Positions 8,835 to 17,910 of a stretch of 64,000 nucleotides of DNA are shown here, piece by piece. The translations under genes and the position numbers were made by a program. Positions within the stretch are counted from its first letter, which is position 1, and the number at the start of each line of letters is the position of its first letter. Source of the stretch: Gammaproteobacteria bacterium (lineage in GTDB: Bacteria > Pseudomonadota > Gammaproteobacteria > DSM-16500); NCBI GenBank assembly GCA_021324305.1, contig JAJPJI010000033.1, positions 107,478 to 171,477 on the forward strand, read 5' to 3'. Under the pieces are notes generated by a model that saw only the letters and a list, made by a program, of their open reading frames with translations, was not told where the DNA came from and did not search any database.

Positions 8835-10145
8835 TCAATTCGCCATTATTGCTTCTATCTCAGCAACCGTCTTTGGAATCTTTTGACTCAATACTTCGCG
8901 GCCTTTTTCTGTCACAAGTACATTATCTTCAATGCGGACGCCAATATTATGCCAACGCTTATGCACCCCAGGAATGTCCGCTGAAATATAGATGCCTGGC
9001 TCCACTGTGAATACCATACCTGGCTGCAATGACCGCCACTTGCTTTCGATACGATAGCGGCCCACATCATGGACATCCAATCCCAGCCAATGACCCGACC
9101 GATGCATATAGAATGGGAAATAAGCCTGCTTCTCGATCAGGTTATCGAGACTACCCTTCAGGATGCCAAGATCAATCAATCCCTGGGTGATAATTTTAAC
9201 AATGATATTCTGCGCATTGGTCCATGACGCGCCGGGCTTTATGGATTTAATCGCAGCCAGCTGTGATTCCAGTACAAGTTCATAAATCGCACGCTGCTCG
9301 CCAGTGAAACGCCCATTGGCAGGAAACGTTCTGGTGATATCAGCAGCATAATTTTGATATTCTGCGCCAGCATCAATCAGCACAACATCACCATCCGCAA
9401 CTTTCTGGTTGTTATTTACATAATGCAAAATACAAGCATTGCGTCCTGCCCCGACGATGGAGTTGTACGCTGGAAAACGAGCTCCGTTACGCTGGAATTC
9501 ATACATGATTTCAGCTTCAATCTGGTATTCATAGACTCCCGGCTGGCAAAACTGCATAGCGCGGACATGAGCTTTTTCAGTAATATCAACTGCTTTTTGC
9601 ATTAACGCCACTTCGGCAGGGCTCTTGAACAACCGCATTTCATGCAATGAAGGGGTGATATCCACGAACGCCATCGGCGATTGCATGCCGCCACGGACTT
9701 TTGATCTAACCTTGTTTACTGCATGCATCAGGACCTTGTCGAAATCACGGTTGATTCCCAGCGGGTAATGGATCGCGTCCCGGCCTGCAAGCAATTCAGG
9801 CAATATCAAGGAGAGCTCACTGATTGGAAAAGCCTGGTCAGCGGAAAAATCTTTCACCGCGCCTTCTTGTCCGGCACGCGGACCATCCCAGATTTCGCGA
9901 TCGCGATCTCTTACGCGATTGAATAGTATATATTCACCTTCTTTTCTCTTTGGCGCCAAAACAAGCACGGCCTCCGGTTCTTCAAAGCCGGTCAGATAAT
10001 AAAAATCGCTATTCTGCCGATAAGCATAAACTGCGTCACCATTCCGATATACCTCGGGAGCAGAGGAAAGAATGACGATTCCATTCGGGCCAATTTTTTG
10101 CATTAATTCTTTGCGGCGTTTAGCGTATTCATTCATTTTTATCAT
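8835..10145 (-). CDS. pepP: Xaa-Pro aminopeptidase
   Basis: The 436-residue enzyme removes N-terminal residues preceding proline. It has the pita-bread metallopeptidase fold with the dimetal ligands visible: Asp in VLIDAGAEYQNYAADITR, His in HRSGHWLGLDVHDVG, Glu in TVEPGIYI and Glu in GVRIEDNVLV. The N-terminal domain (YRNGDAVYAYRQNSDFYYLTGF) is typical of AMPP. The start at 10145 is backed by a GGGAG ribosome site. It lies between ygfB and ubiH as in many relatives. Confidence 0.96.
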   Translation of the reverse strand: MIKMNEYAKRRKELMQKIGPNGIVILSSAPEVYRNGDAVYAYRQNSDFYYLTGFEEPEAVLVLAPKRKEGEYILFNRVRDRDREIWDGPRAGQEGAVKDFSADQAFPISELSLILPELLAGRDAIHYPLGINRDFDKVLMHAVNKVRSKVRGGMQSPMAFVDITPSLHEMRLFKSPAEVALMQKAVDITEKAHVRAMQFCQPGVYEYQIEAEIMYEFQRNGARFPAYNSIVGAGRNACILHYVNNNQKVADGDVVLIDAGAEYQNYAADITRTFPANGRFTGEQRAIYELVLESQLAAIKSIKPGASWTNAQNIIVKIITQGLIDLGILKGSLDNLIEKQAYFPFYMHRSGHWLGLDVHDVGRYRIESKWRSLQPGMVFTVEPGIYISADIPGVHKRWHNIGVRIEDNVLVTEKGREVLSQKIPKTVAEIEAIMAN

Positions 10146-10178
10146 GACATCTCCCTTTTGTTTTATTTATTCATTTTA

Positions 10179-10745
10179 TTAATGCAGGTGATTTGAAGAA
10201 CTCGTGGTTTTCGCTTTGACATCCTCTTCCCGCATATCCTGATAGATCAGAATAACTGCCATTCGCACATATTCAACAAGCTCGATATAAGCAGCCTCAT
10301 CCTCTTCGCTTGCAACCACTTCTTCATAATTCATTTTCGCGATTTCAATCAAATCGTTGATTGCTTCTGTCATTTCACCCGGCTCTCGATCGATTATTTG
10401 CACTTGCGCCAGCTTGAGGCCCGTCAGAAATCCCTGACACCAGAGGGTTAAGGCTTCCGCTCTTGCTGGCAAGTCATCCGCATCTGGAGGCAGAACCAAT
10501 TGAAATTCGAACAAAAATTCATCCAGCTGCTTGCCGCTGGCATCAAACAGACCTTGCAGAATAGTGTGCGTTTTTGCCGAATCCTCTCCCCCGGTGACCA
10601 GCTCTTCCCAGGCCGCACTGCTTTTGGGATTCCCGCAAAGAATACCGCATATTAACCCATGTACCTGGGATGGATGAAATTTGAGAGTTGTCTTGCTGAG
10701 CGCTTGATTCAGCTCCCGGTAAGTAGGCATAGATTGTTGTTTCAT
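10179..10745 (-). CDS. ygfB: UPF0149 family protein YgfB
   Basis: A YgfB/UPF0149 protein of about 188 residues. The family core starts at YRELNQALSKTTLKFHPSQVHGLICGILCG and continues through LTLWCQGFLTGL and DLIEIAKMNYEEV, with an acidic EEDEAAYIELVEYVRMAVILIYQDMR tail. The open frame reaches back to 10958, but that extension lies over a GC-rich structured block and looks unlike the family, so I use the ATG at 10745 (10730 is also possible). It heads the ygfB-pepP-ubiH operon. Confidence 0.88.
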   Translation of the reverse strand: MKQQSMPTYRELNQALSKTTLKFHPSQVHGLICGILCGNPKSSAAWEELVTGGEDSAKTHTILQGLFDASGKQLDEFLFEFQLVLPPDADDLPARAEALTLWCQGFLTGLKLAQVQIIDREPGEMTEAINDLIEIAKMNYEEVVASEEDEAAYIELVEYVRMAVILIYQDMREEDVKAKTTSSSNHLH

Positions 10746-10799
10746 ATTTGGAATACCAGCGTAAATTGACAATATTAGCGAAAACGGTCTGAGATAGAA

Positions 10800-10890
10800 A
10801 GCTCGGTGCACCATTCGCGGCCTGAAGGGCATCATGGTTTCCGGCGCTCCCGGACTCCAGCAAGGCCCGAACACAGCTGCACTGATAGCC
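10800..10890 (-). ncRNA. possible structured RNA upstream of ygfB
   Basis: About 91 bp fold into one long interrupted hairpin. Pairs in plus coordinates: GTGCA (10806-10810) with TGCAC (10878-10882), TTCG (10814-10817) with CGAA (10868-10871), GGCCT (10819-10823) with AGGCC (10863-10867), and TCCGG (10840-10844) with CCGGA (10850-10854). The outermost pairs include a G-U only in the minus-strand transcript. It lacks the 4.5S RNA apical motif, and its ends do not pair as in 6S RNA. It may be a ygfB leader element or an unknown small RNA. Confidence 0.35.
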
Positions 10891-11276
10891 GCGCGCCTCC
10901 TTTTAAAAGCCGTATGGCAGCCTGATTTTAAGCTTATTTTAATGTTTATTGCCAGCAAAAATATTAATTTCCTTTAAGCCCCGTTAATCTATCAAGAAAC
11001 CAGGGATAGTAAAATTTCACTCGTTTTATCCATTAATGACAAGTCCAACATAAATATAACTATTCAGACTTTCGAAAATAGTAATACATCAAAAACGAGA
11101 TGGTGGCATGCAGTCGCGACTTGAAAATACAGTTTTCTCTGACGATCTGATAATCAAAGCATCGTGGAAGAACAAATACTGCTAACAGATCTTTTAGCAT
11201 TCATCCAGACAATGAAACGCTAAGAACAATCGCCCGATTAAATCTTGCGGCAGAACGACACATCGATTTGAATGAA

Positions 11277-11305
11277 TTAACATTGCCGTGGATCAGGTAT
11301 ATACT
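11277..11305 (+). promoter_or_regulatory. sigma-70 promoter of folA
   Basis: TTAACA (11277-11282) and TATACT (11300-11305) are separated by exactly 17 bp, 31 bases before the folA start codon. Confidence 0.65.
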
Positions 11306-11336
11306 CTGGATCAATATCGCTAGTTGAAACAAGCAA

Positions 11337-11849
11337 ATGAATACTACACACACACCCATGATTTCAGCTGTCGTAGCCATGTCAGAAGACCGCGTCATTG
11401 GCAAGGACAATCAATTGCCCTGGCGTCTGCCTGCCGATCTGCGGCATTTCAAATCTCTCACCACGGGCAATCCCATTGTAATGGGCCGCAAAACTTATGA
11501 GTCCATCGGAAAACCGCTGCCTAACCGTACAAATATCATCTGCACCCGAAATCCCGAATATTCAGCTCCCGGATGCATTGTTGTCACTTCCGCTCTGCAG
11601 GCCATTCACTCGATTGCAGAAGATAGCAGTCAAATCTTTATTATTGGCGGCGCGGAAATATACCAGTTATTCATGCCCATGATCGAACGTATTTATTTGA
11701 CAATTGTGCATCACGTCTTTGATGGCGACGCCTATTTTCCCGAACTCGATAGCAGCCGATGGAATGAAATATCACGCAGCAGTCATGAAAGTGATAATGA
11801 AAATCCGTATCCATACAGTTTTGTGCTGCTTGAAAAAAACTGCCGATAA
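11337..11849 (+). CDS. folA: dihydrofolate reductase
   Basis: The 170-residue enzyme reduces dihydrofolate with NADPH. Hallmarks are ISAVVAMSEDRVIGKDNQLPWRLPADLRHF (catalytic Asp within PADLRHFK), VMGRKTYESIGKPLPNR and IFIIGGAEIYQ. Length is normal for the chromosomal enzyme. The ribosome site is weak, but a near-consensus promoter lies just upstream. It converges with apaH (22 bp apart), a folA/apaH neighbourhood also seen in other gammaproteobacteria. Confidence 0.97.
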   Translation: MNTTHTPMISAVVAMSEDRVIGKDNQLPWRLPADLRHFKSLTTGNPIVMGRKTYESIGKPLPNRTNIICTRNPEYSAPGCIVVTSALQAIHSIAEDSSQIFIIGGAEIYQLFMPMIERIYLTIVHHVFDGDAYFPELDSSRWNEISRSSHESDNENPYPYSFVLLEKNCR

Positions 11850-11871
11850 CATTCCCCGCGCTGCCCGGCAG

Positions 11872-12681
11872 TCAAGAACAACGCACGCTAAACCGTTTCT
11901 CATCTTCCAGGCGCATTGCCGTAAGGCAGTTGCCCCAGACGCAGCCGGTATCCAGGGCATATACATTAAATGCATCTGTTTTGCCGCCAAGCGCCGCCCA
12001 GTGACCAAAAATGATTTTCTCACTCACATTCACACGTCCGGGCGTATCAAACCAGGGAATTAATTCTGCCGGCTTGCCGGCAATTTCTCCCTTGTAAGAC
12101 AAATCAAGCCTGCCGTCTGCGTGACAAAATCTCATACGCGTCAAAAAATTGATGATGCATCGCAAACGATCAATGCCTGCCAGGCCGTCATCCCAACGAT
12201 CCGGTTGATTCCCATACATATTTTTCAGAAACGATTCAGGAGAACGTCCGCGCAGCGCTAATTCAACTTCATGCGCAAGTGAACGCGCCTCATTCAGAGT
12301 CCAGGATGGCGCAAGGCCAGCGTGCGCCATCACAAAACCATTCGACTTATCATAGTGAAGCAGTGGGCGATGACGCAGCCATTCAATCAACTCGTCCTTA
12401 TCTGGCGCCGAAAGCACGGACTCAAGCGTGTCGCTCCTGTGCATGCTTCTGACTCCATAAGCAACCGCAAGCAAATGCAGATCATGATTCCCCAGAACAG
12501 TGACATGATTTTCACCCAGGGCTTTGACAAAGCGTAATACTTCCAGGGAATAGGGCCCCCGATTGACGAGATCACCAGTAAACCAGAGCGTGTCCTTTCT
12601 GGAATCAAAATGTATTTTCTCAAGCAGTTTTTCAAACTCGGCAAAACATCCCTGAACATCTCCAATAACATAAGTTGCCAT
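11872..12681 (-). CDS. apaH: symmetrical bis(5'-nucleosyl)-tetraphosphatase
   Basis: The 269-residue ApaH splits Ap4A into two ADP. The metallophosphatase motifs are present: GDVQGC, FTGDLVNRGPYS, VLGNHDLHLLAVAYG and the later VMAHAGLAPSW and FGHWAALGG. The order is rsmA then apaH on the minus strand with 24 bp between, the same relative order as in enterobacterial ksgA-apaG-apaH, but no apaG gene lies between them here. Confidence 0.97.
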   Translation of the reverse strand: MATYVIGDVQGCFAEFEKLLEKIHFDSRKDTLWFTGDLVNRGPYSLEVLRFVKALGENHVTVLGNHDLHLLAVAYGVRSMHRSDTLESVLSAPDKDELIEWLRHRPLLHYDKSNGFVMAHAGLAPSWTLNEARSLAHEVELALRGRSPESFLKNMYGNQPDRWDDGLAGIDRLRCIINFLTRMRFCHADGRLDLSYKGEIAGKPAELIPWFDTPGRVNVSEKIIFGHWAALGGKTDAFNVYALDTGCVWGNCLTAMRLEDEKRFSVRCS

Positions 12682-12705
12682 GACTCGTATCCATTCCTGA
12701 TGACA

Positions 12706-13491
12706 TCATTTTTTAATTTGTGCCACTGCGTTAGCCATCTCTACAAAATCCTTCACAGACAAATTCTCCGGCCGCCTGTCCGATCGTATGGGCATGGATT
12801 CCCACACTTCATCCGAGACAATGCTTTTCAGACTATTGCGCAATGTTTTACGTCGTTGACCAAATGCATGCTTCACGATTTCTTCGAATAACACATAATC
12901 ATCCGCGGGATACGGAGGTCTCTGGTAAGGCACCAGACGCAAAATACTGGATTGCACTTGCGGCGGCGGATGGAATGCCTGCGGCGGAACATCAAACAAT
13001 AGTTCTGCCTTGCAATAATACTGCACCATCACACTCAATCGACCATAATGCTCTGAATCTGGAATAGCCACCAGACGCTCCGCCACCTCTTTTTGCAGCA
13101 TAAACAGCATGTCTTCAATGATGCCTGCAAAACCCAGCAGGTGGAAAATAAGCGGAGTAGATATATTGTATGGTAAATTTCCAAATAAACGTAAACGCCT
13201 GCTGTCCTTTTGTATACTGCCAAAGTCAAACTCCAGGGCATCAGCAGAATAAATATTCAATTGGCCGGCTTTAACACTTCGCTCTTGCAATTCAGGTATG
13301 AGATCGCGATCCAGTTCAACCGCCTCGAGTTGTTTCACAAGTCTGAGTACCGGAATAGTCAGCGCACCCTGGCCAGGACCTATCTCAACCAGATGCTCTC
13401 CGCTTTTGGGAGCAAGAACAGTAACAATCCGCTGGATAATTGCCTGATCCCTTAAAAAATGCTGTCCGAACCGCTTGCGTGGGATATGCAC
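12706..13491 (-). CDS. rsmA: 16S rRNA (adenine1518/1519-N6)-dimethyltransferase
   Basis: This 261-residue KsgA/RsmA dimethylates two adjacent adenines near the 3' end of 16S rRNA. The N-terminal RKRFGQHFLRD, SAM-binding VEIGPGQGALT and catalytic LFGNLPYNIST motifs are intact, as is the C-terminal FGQRRKTLRNSL. It starts 2 bp after the Sel1 lipoprotein gene, implying translational coupling. Confidence 0.97.
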   Translation of the reverse strand: MHIPRKRFGQHFLRDQAIIQRIVTVLAPKSGEHLVEIGPGQGALTIPVLRLVKQLEAVELDRDLIPELQERSVKAGQLNIYSADALEFDFGSIQKDSRRLRLFGNLPYNISTPLIFHLLGFAGIIEDMLFMLQKEVAERLVAIPDSEHYGRLSVMVQYYCKAELLFDVPPQAFHPPPQVQSSILRLVPYQRPPYPADDYVLFEEIVKHAFGQRRKTLRNSLKSIVSDEVWESMPIRSDRRPENLSVKDFVEMANAVAQIKK

Positions 13492-13493
13492 AA

Positions 13494-13949
13494 TCAGGAC
13501 TTCGGCTGCTGAATGGCAAGACGTGCGGGTTCAAATCCATGGGCTGCGGATTTCTGGAACCATTGCATGGCAATTTCTTTATTTGGCGTTGTACCAAGAC
13601 CACGCAAGTACATTAGCCCAAGATTATACTGGGCACTGGCAAGTCCTTGCTCGGCCGCTTTTGTATACCAGTAAATCGATTTCGTATAATCACGCGGCGT
13701 ACCCTTTCCTGCGGCATACATGTATGCGATTTCATTTTGCGCAAATGCATCTCCATTATTCGCAGCCTGGCTAAAATAACCGAATGCTTTTTGATCACTC
13801 TGCTCCACACCCTGACCCAATAGATAACGGACTCCCATGCTCTTAGGGCTATTATCACTGTAAGAGTTATTACCAAGATATCCACCAGTTGAACAGCCGG
13901 CGAATAACACAGATAATCCCATTATCAACATTAACTTTCTAATGGACAT
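13494..13949 (-). CDS. Sel1-repeat lipoprotein
   Basis: A 151-residue exported protein with a lipobox (LSVLFAGC, lipidated Cys at about residue 19) followed by about three Sel1/TPR-like repeats: GVEQSDQKAFGYFSQAA, AYMYAAGKGTPRDYTKSIYWYTKAA and GLMYLRGLGTTPNKEIAMQWFQKSA. Sel1 repeats mediate protein contacts; many Legionellales members are envelope or effector-linked. The lipid anchor points to the outer membrane or periplasm. It is the first gene of a unit with rsmA and apaH. Confidence 0.85.
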   Translation of the reverse strand: MSIRKLMLIMGLSVLFAGCSTGGYLGNNSYSDNSPKSMGVRYLLGQGVEQSDQKAFGYFSQAANNGDAFAQNEIAYMYAAGKGTPRDYTKSIYWYTKAAEQGLASAQYNLGLMYLRGLGTTPNKEIAMQWFQKSAAHGFEPARLAIQQPKS

Positions 13950-13987
13950 ACATTTACCTTTTTTTTATAGAATTTTAAAACGTTCAT

Positions 13988-13993
13988 TATAAT
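13988..13993 (+). promoter_or_regulatory. -10 element upstream of nicotinate phosphoribosyltransferase
   Basis: A perfect TATAAT lies 69 bases before the chosen GTG start. No good -35 hexamer is visible, so the assignment is tentative. Confidence 0.35.
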
Positions 13994-14061
13994 GTGACTA
14001 AATACGATTGGAAACTTCATTACCATCATGCAGTGACAAAACTGCAAAAGAGGAGAGCCAA

Positions 14062-15495
14062 GTGTTATCTTCCATTTATTCACCACTGCTAACCGATCTT
14101 TATCAGTTAACCATGGCTTATGGCTACTGGAAATTAAATATCCACAATCAGGAAGCCGCCTTTCATCTTATATTTCGCAAGAATCCATTTAACGGCAATT
14201 ATGCACTCTGCTGCGGATTGGGGACAGCACTGGATTACCTTTCTCAATGGCGTTTTCGGGATGATGATCTCGCTTACCTCGCCACCCTGAAAAATGTCCG
14301 TCATGAACGCATGTTCCCCCAGGAATTTCTCGATTATTTGGGCAAGCTGACTTTCTCATGTGATATTGATGCCATCCCTGAAGGCATGGTCGTGTTCGCC
14401 AATGAACCGCTTGTTCGTATCCAGGGCCCGATATTGCAATGCCAGCTGATTGAAACCGCGCTGCTCAACATGATTAATTTTCAAACCCTGATCGCAACCA
14501 AAGCGTCCCGCGTTTGCCGCGCGGCCCAGGGCGATCCGGTAATTGAATTTGGCATGCGCCGTGCGCAAGGACCTGATGGCGCGCTGTCAGCCAGCCGAGC
14601 AGCATATGTTGGAGGCTGCATTGCCACCTCGAACACACTCGCCGGCAAACTATACGACATTCCAGTAAGAGGGACACATGCTCATAGCTGGGTCACTGCA
14701 TTTCCAAACGAGCTGGATGCATTCCAGTCCTATGCCAGTGTCATGCCGCACAATTGTGTCTTGCTTGTCGATACATTCAATACCATTGAAGGCGTGAAGA
14801 ATGCCATCAACGTTGGAAAAAAATTACGCGCAGAAGGAGCAGACCTGATCGGGATACGCCTGGATTCAGGGGATATGGCAGACCTCAGCATTAAAGCCAG
14901 AAAGCTGCTCGATGAAGCCGGATTCGAAAAAACTGAAATCCTTGCGAGCAACTCACTTGATGAGTATGCCATCAGCCAGCTCAAGAATCAGCACGCGAAA
15001 GTATCCTCATGGGGAGTCGGAACCAACCTGGCTACCGCTTATGATTATCCCGCCCTGGATGGCGTCTATAAACTGTGCGCACTTCGCAAACCAGATAATA
15101 CATGGGAGTACAAATTAAAACTCTCCGAGCAGGAAGTTAAAATTTCCAATCCAGGCCGCCACCAGGTCAGACGCTTTTTCTGCAATGATCATTATGTGAT
15201 GGATGTTATTTATGATCTCGATATCGGTATCACCGACGTGCCGGAAGTTGTGCTGCTAGACAAATCGCTTGAGCACAGGAAACTGGATGACTATGATGGC
15301 TCAGCCGATTTATTGAAGCCTACCATGCGAAACGGCAAGCTCGTCGATGAACAGCCGTTGATTCATAGCACCCGCAAACAGGCTATAGAGGCGGTTAATC
15401 ATTTTTATCACTCACATGGCGAGCGGCCCTATTTTGTTGCGCTGGAAAAAAGGCTGTTTGATCTGAAACAGGATTTGATAAAGAAGTTAAGATAA
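14062..15495 (+). CDS. pncB: nicotinate phosphoribosyltransferase
   Basis: The product of 477 residues converts nicotinic acid to its mononucleotide for NAD salvage. Seen motifs include SPLLTDLYQLTMAYGYW near the N-terminus, EFGMRRAQGPDGAL, GTHAHSWVTAFP (catalytic His region), LVDTFNT and GIRLDSGDMADLS. The frame extends back to an ATG at 14008, but a strong ribosome site (AGGAGAG, 14051-14057) positions the GTG at 14062, and the extra 18 residues are not family-like. It is convergent with the aldo/keto reductase. Confidence 0.93.
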   Translation: MLSSIYSPLLTDLYQLTMAYGYWKLNIHNQEAAFHLIFRKNPFNGNYALCCGLGTALDYLSQWRFRDDDLAYLATLKNVRHERMFPQEFLDYLGKLTFSCDIDAIPEGMVVFANEPLVRIQGPILQCQLIETALLNMINFQTLIATKASRVCRAAQGDPVIEFGMRRAQGPDGALSASRAAYVGGCIATSNTLAGKLYDIPVRGTHAHSWVTAFPNELDAFQSYASVMPHNCVLLVDTFNTIEGVKNAINVGKKLRAEGADLIGIRLDSGDMADLSIKARKLLDEAGFEKTEILASNSLDEYAISQLKNQHAKVSSWGVGTNLATAYDYPALDGVYKLCALRKPDNTWEYKLKLSEQEVKISNPGRHQVRRFFCNDHYVMDVIYDLDIGITDVPEVVLLDKSLEHRKLDDYDGSADLLKPTMRNGKLVDEQPLIHSTRKQAIEAVNHFYHSHGERPYFVALEKRLFDLKQDLIKKLR

Positions 15496-15557
15496 TTTTT
15501 CTGTCTGGCGAGCCCGTAAAACGTTTGGGCGCGGCGATCTGGGTTCATGGATCAATA

Positions 15558-16328
15558 CTACAAGATAGCCTGTATATTCTCGCGCAGATGCTCAGGATTA
15601 ATCGTGCCGGTAATGATACTTGTCACCCCCGGTTCAGCTAAAATAAAGCGCATGCAGTCGGCGGCAGGCTTTTGCAGATGCCCGCTCCTGAGCGCTTTTT
15701 TAATGAATATCCCTTTTTGTTTACAATGTGCAGCAGCAATCACTTCACGATCGCCTGTTTCATCAAGATTATAAGTAACCATTGCGACATCTGCTAAATC
15801 TACTGTCAGCAAGCCGCCCGCGACTGTTTTCGTCGACATGCCATATGCGCGGATTTTTCCATCCTTTTTCAGTGTTTCCAGCACGGCGAAAACGTTGTCC
15901 TGCTCTATGATGCGGCAATCATCGCCATTTGAATGCACAAGCATGATATCAAGATAATCTGTCTGCAGCCGCTTCAGACTGCGCTCAACACTTTTGACAA
16001 TCGATAGCGCAGAAAAATCGAACCTGGATTCACCATCAATAAATTCTTCGCCTACCTTGGATGAAATCACCCAGCTATGCCGGTTGCGCAGCAGTTTCCC
16101 CAGACGTTCTTCGCTTGTTCCATACGCAGGCGCGGTATCCAGCAGATTCACGCCCAGATCGGTAGCGATTGAAAGCAGACTGACGATATCATTATCAGTG
16201 GGCAATGAAAATGAGGCGGGATACTTCACTCCCTGGTTACGTCCAAATTTAACGGTCCCAAGCCCGATGACACTGACATCCAGTCCGGTTTTGCCTACGC
16301 GACGTTTTTGCAAAACAAATCCTCCCAA
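15558..16328 (-). CDS. aldo/keto reductase
   Basis: A 256-residue NADPH-type aldo/keto reductase with the tetrad in place: Asp and Tyr in LLDTAPAYGTSEERLG, Lys in WVISSKVGEEF, His in DIMLVHSNGDD. It is shorter than most family members (about 280-330), with a compact C-terminus ending in GVTSIITGTINPEHLREN. The start overlaps the upstream flavoprotein gene by 34 bp; a TTG at 16313 would reduce this. The two are probably cotranscribed. The substrate is unknown. Confidence 0.88.
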   Translation of the reverse strand: MGGFVLQKRRVGKTGLDVSVIGLGTVKFGRNQGVKYPASFSLPTDNDIVSLLSIATDLGVNLLDTAPAYGTSEERLGKLLRNRHSWVISSKVGEEFIDGESRFDFSALSIVKSVERSLKRLQTDYLDIMLVHSNGDDCRIIEQDNVFAVLETLKKDGKIRAYGMSTKTVAGGLLTVDLADVAMVTYNLDETGDREVIAAAHCKQKGIFIKKALRSGHLQKPAADCMRFILAEPGVTSIITGTINPEHLRENIQAIL

Positions 16329-17509
16329 ATGGGTTTGGCCAGCGGCGGCATTGGCCAGGAACGCAGTTCACGAACATCAAAGAGCTGCGGAGAAATATTG
16401 TTTGTTTGCAATTGCTGCATGATATCCTCTGCCAGCTTTGGCGCCAGTGCGAGCTTGGTTGGCCAAGCAATGGTCATGTTTTTGATTATCCTGGTGAATG
16501 ATGACTCAGGTTTGAGCCCGCCTTTCTGCAATGGCTCAGCACGGTCAATCATTAATGTCGCAAATTCCGCGGCAGAAAAATCCAGCCACGGAAAGAGGGC
16601 ACGCAATTCATCGCGCGCTGCCTGAATTTGCGTCGCGCTATCCCGCCCAACGCCGTCTTCAGCCAGCAGCCCTCCAAGATACCAGATAGTGCTGCCATCC
16701 TGGGCATGATGCGTGGTAACAGTAATGCGCGGCCTGCTTCCGAGCCCAAGACAATGCGCATAAAGAGGATAATCAAACGGCGTTTTCACCAGCACCATAT
16801 GCAATGGCCGCCGTTGCATTGCGACTTCATGACTTTTAAGCTTTTTGATAATCACTTCATTGCCAGCGCCCGCCGTGAATACAAATTGCTGGGCTGTCAC
16901 TTCGACTGACTTGCCCGACATATAGACAGTCGCTGACAACAGATTTCCCTGATCATCAAACTTGAGCTCTTCATCACATAGCGGTTCAATTTTGAAAACA
17001 GCATCCTGATTGGCTTTCACCAGCTCGCGCACCAGCACGGGAACATCAATGACTACCTCATCAAGCGCAAATACTTCACCTTTAAAACCCGGATTCTGAA
17101 AAACGGTTGGATAATGTTCCCGGGGAAGCGCTTCCACCTTGCTGGACAAGGTTGCGCTGGCTAAAAAACCTGTCAGCCTGGAAGTAAATTTATGAGGAGC
17201 CCAAAGGTAATTATAAGCAGACAGAATTGGGACAGCGGATAAATCGATCTCACCCTTGCCGCTCAGGCATTTTTTCCAGTATGCAGGCATATCTGATATT
17301 GACCGCGCTTCATTAGTCAGCACGCCATGCAGGGCATACTTCATGCCGCCATGGATAATGCCCTGGGATTTGTGCGTCTGTCCGCCGCCCAGTGAGCCTG
17401 ATTCAAACAAAAGTACGGATAATCCTGCCTGACGCAATCGATTCAACAACCACAAGCCCGCTATACCGCCGCCAAATATTACAACGTCGGCCGCTGCTAC
17501 CTTCTTCAT
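16295..17509 (-). CDS. FAD-dependent oxidoreductase (DAO family)
   Basis: This 404-residue flavoprotein has a Rossmann FAD motif at the N-terminus (VVIFGGGIAGLWLLNRLRQAG) and the substrate-loop sequence KSQGIIHGGMKYAL, typical of the D-amino acid oxidase/glycerol-3-phosphate dehydrogenase superfamily. FTAGAGNEVI is the second FAD contact. The acceptor and substrate cannot be fixed from sequence; a 2-hydroxy acid or amine is plausible. It overlaps the aldo/keto reductase gene, so the two may share a small-molecule pathway. Confidence 0.85.
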   Translation of the reverse strand: MKKVAAADVVIFGGGIAGLWLLNRLRQAGLSVLLFESGSLGGGQTHKSQGIIHGGMKYALHGVLTNEARSISDMPAYWKKCLSGKGEIDLSAVPILSAYNYLWAPHKFTSRLTGFLASATLSSKVEALPREHYPTVFQNPGFKGEVFALDEVVIDVPVLVRELVKANQDAVFKIEPLCDEELKFDDQGNLLSATVYMSGKSVEVTAQQFVFTAGAGNEVIIKKLKSHEVAMQRRPLHMVLVKTPFDYPLYAHCLGLGSRPRITVTTHHAQDGSTIWYLGGLLAEDGVGRDSATQIQAARDELRALFPWLDFSAAEFATLMIDRAEPLQKGGLKPESSFTRIIKNMTIAWPTKLALAPKLAEDIMQQLQTNNISPQLFDVRELRSWPMPPLAKPIWEDLFCKNVA

Positions 17510-17523
17510 ATGTTCCTCATCTT

Positions 17524-17547
17524 GCTACCGAAAGGTAGCTATTTTTT
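17524..17547 (+). terminator. perfect intrinsic terminator pointing toward mnmG, antisense to a leader
   Basis: On the plus strand GCTACC, loop GAAA, GGTAGC is followed by TATTTTTT. It looks like a textbook terminator, but no plus-strand gene lies directly upstream; on the minus strand it falls in the 5' leader of the flavoprotein gene starting at 17509. It may block antisense read-through into mnmG. Confidence 0.6.
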
Positions 17548-17758
17548 CATAACAGATGGCAGGGAAGCCACCATATAATTCGTCAATATCTTAACTCTCT
17601 TTACATTAAATGGTGAATTTTTTATATGCCGCGCCTTAAAATGGGTGCGAAGCAACCTCTTTGCATCGAAGTAAATGATTTCATCTGCGCTTGCGGAATC
17701 CTGATCGATATTTACCATTTTTGGGGTTTAAACAGGATTTCTTTACTGCAAAACACTG

Positions 17759-17764
17759 TATAAT
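17759..17764 (+). promoter_or_regulatory. probable -10 box of the mnmG operon
   Basis: Perfect TATAAT 147 bases upstream of mnmG; the -35 region is poor. Confidence 0.35.
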
Positions 17765-17910
17765 GCCCGTTTTATTATTTGCTTTTGCTGAAAGTTCAAT
17801 TATTATACAGATCTCCCCTTCCAGTGTCACCTCGTGTACGCTCGCAGCCCAGGTTATCGAGAGAATGACATATTACGGGCAGATTAAATGCGATGCTGAG
17901 GAATGGTTAA

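Larger units (their letters stand above)
10746..11336. other. 591-bp divergent ygfB/folA intergenic region
   Basis: The part next to ygfB (about 10790-10925) is clearly GC-richer than its surroundings and contains a long imperfect hairpin (10800-10890). The remainder to 11276 is AT-rich without a convincing gene. A folA promoter lies at 11277-11305. Confidence 0.55.
17510..17910. other. 401-bp divergent region upstream of mnmG
   Basis: It contains the terminator at 17524-17547 and a TATAAT at 17759-17764 (likely mnmG -10). In many gammaproteobacteria oriC lies next to mnmG, but no cluster of DnaA boxes (TTATCCACA) is visible here. No coding frame is convincing. Confidence 0.5.

Noticed and set aside
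10746..10958. N-terminal extension of YgfB as coding sequence
   Set aside because: The extension is unlike the family, overlaps the structured GC-rich block and has no ribosome site; the family core starts at the ATG at 10745.
17510..17910. Replication origin next to mnmG
   Set aside because: No cluster of DnaA boxes or AT-rich 13-mers was visible; the dnaA end of the window is a more likely neighbourhood.
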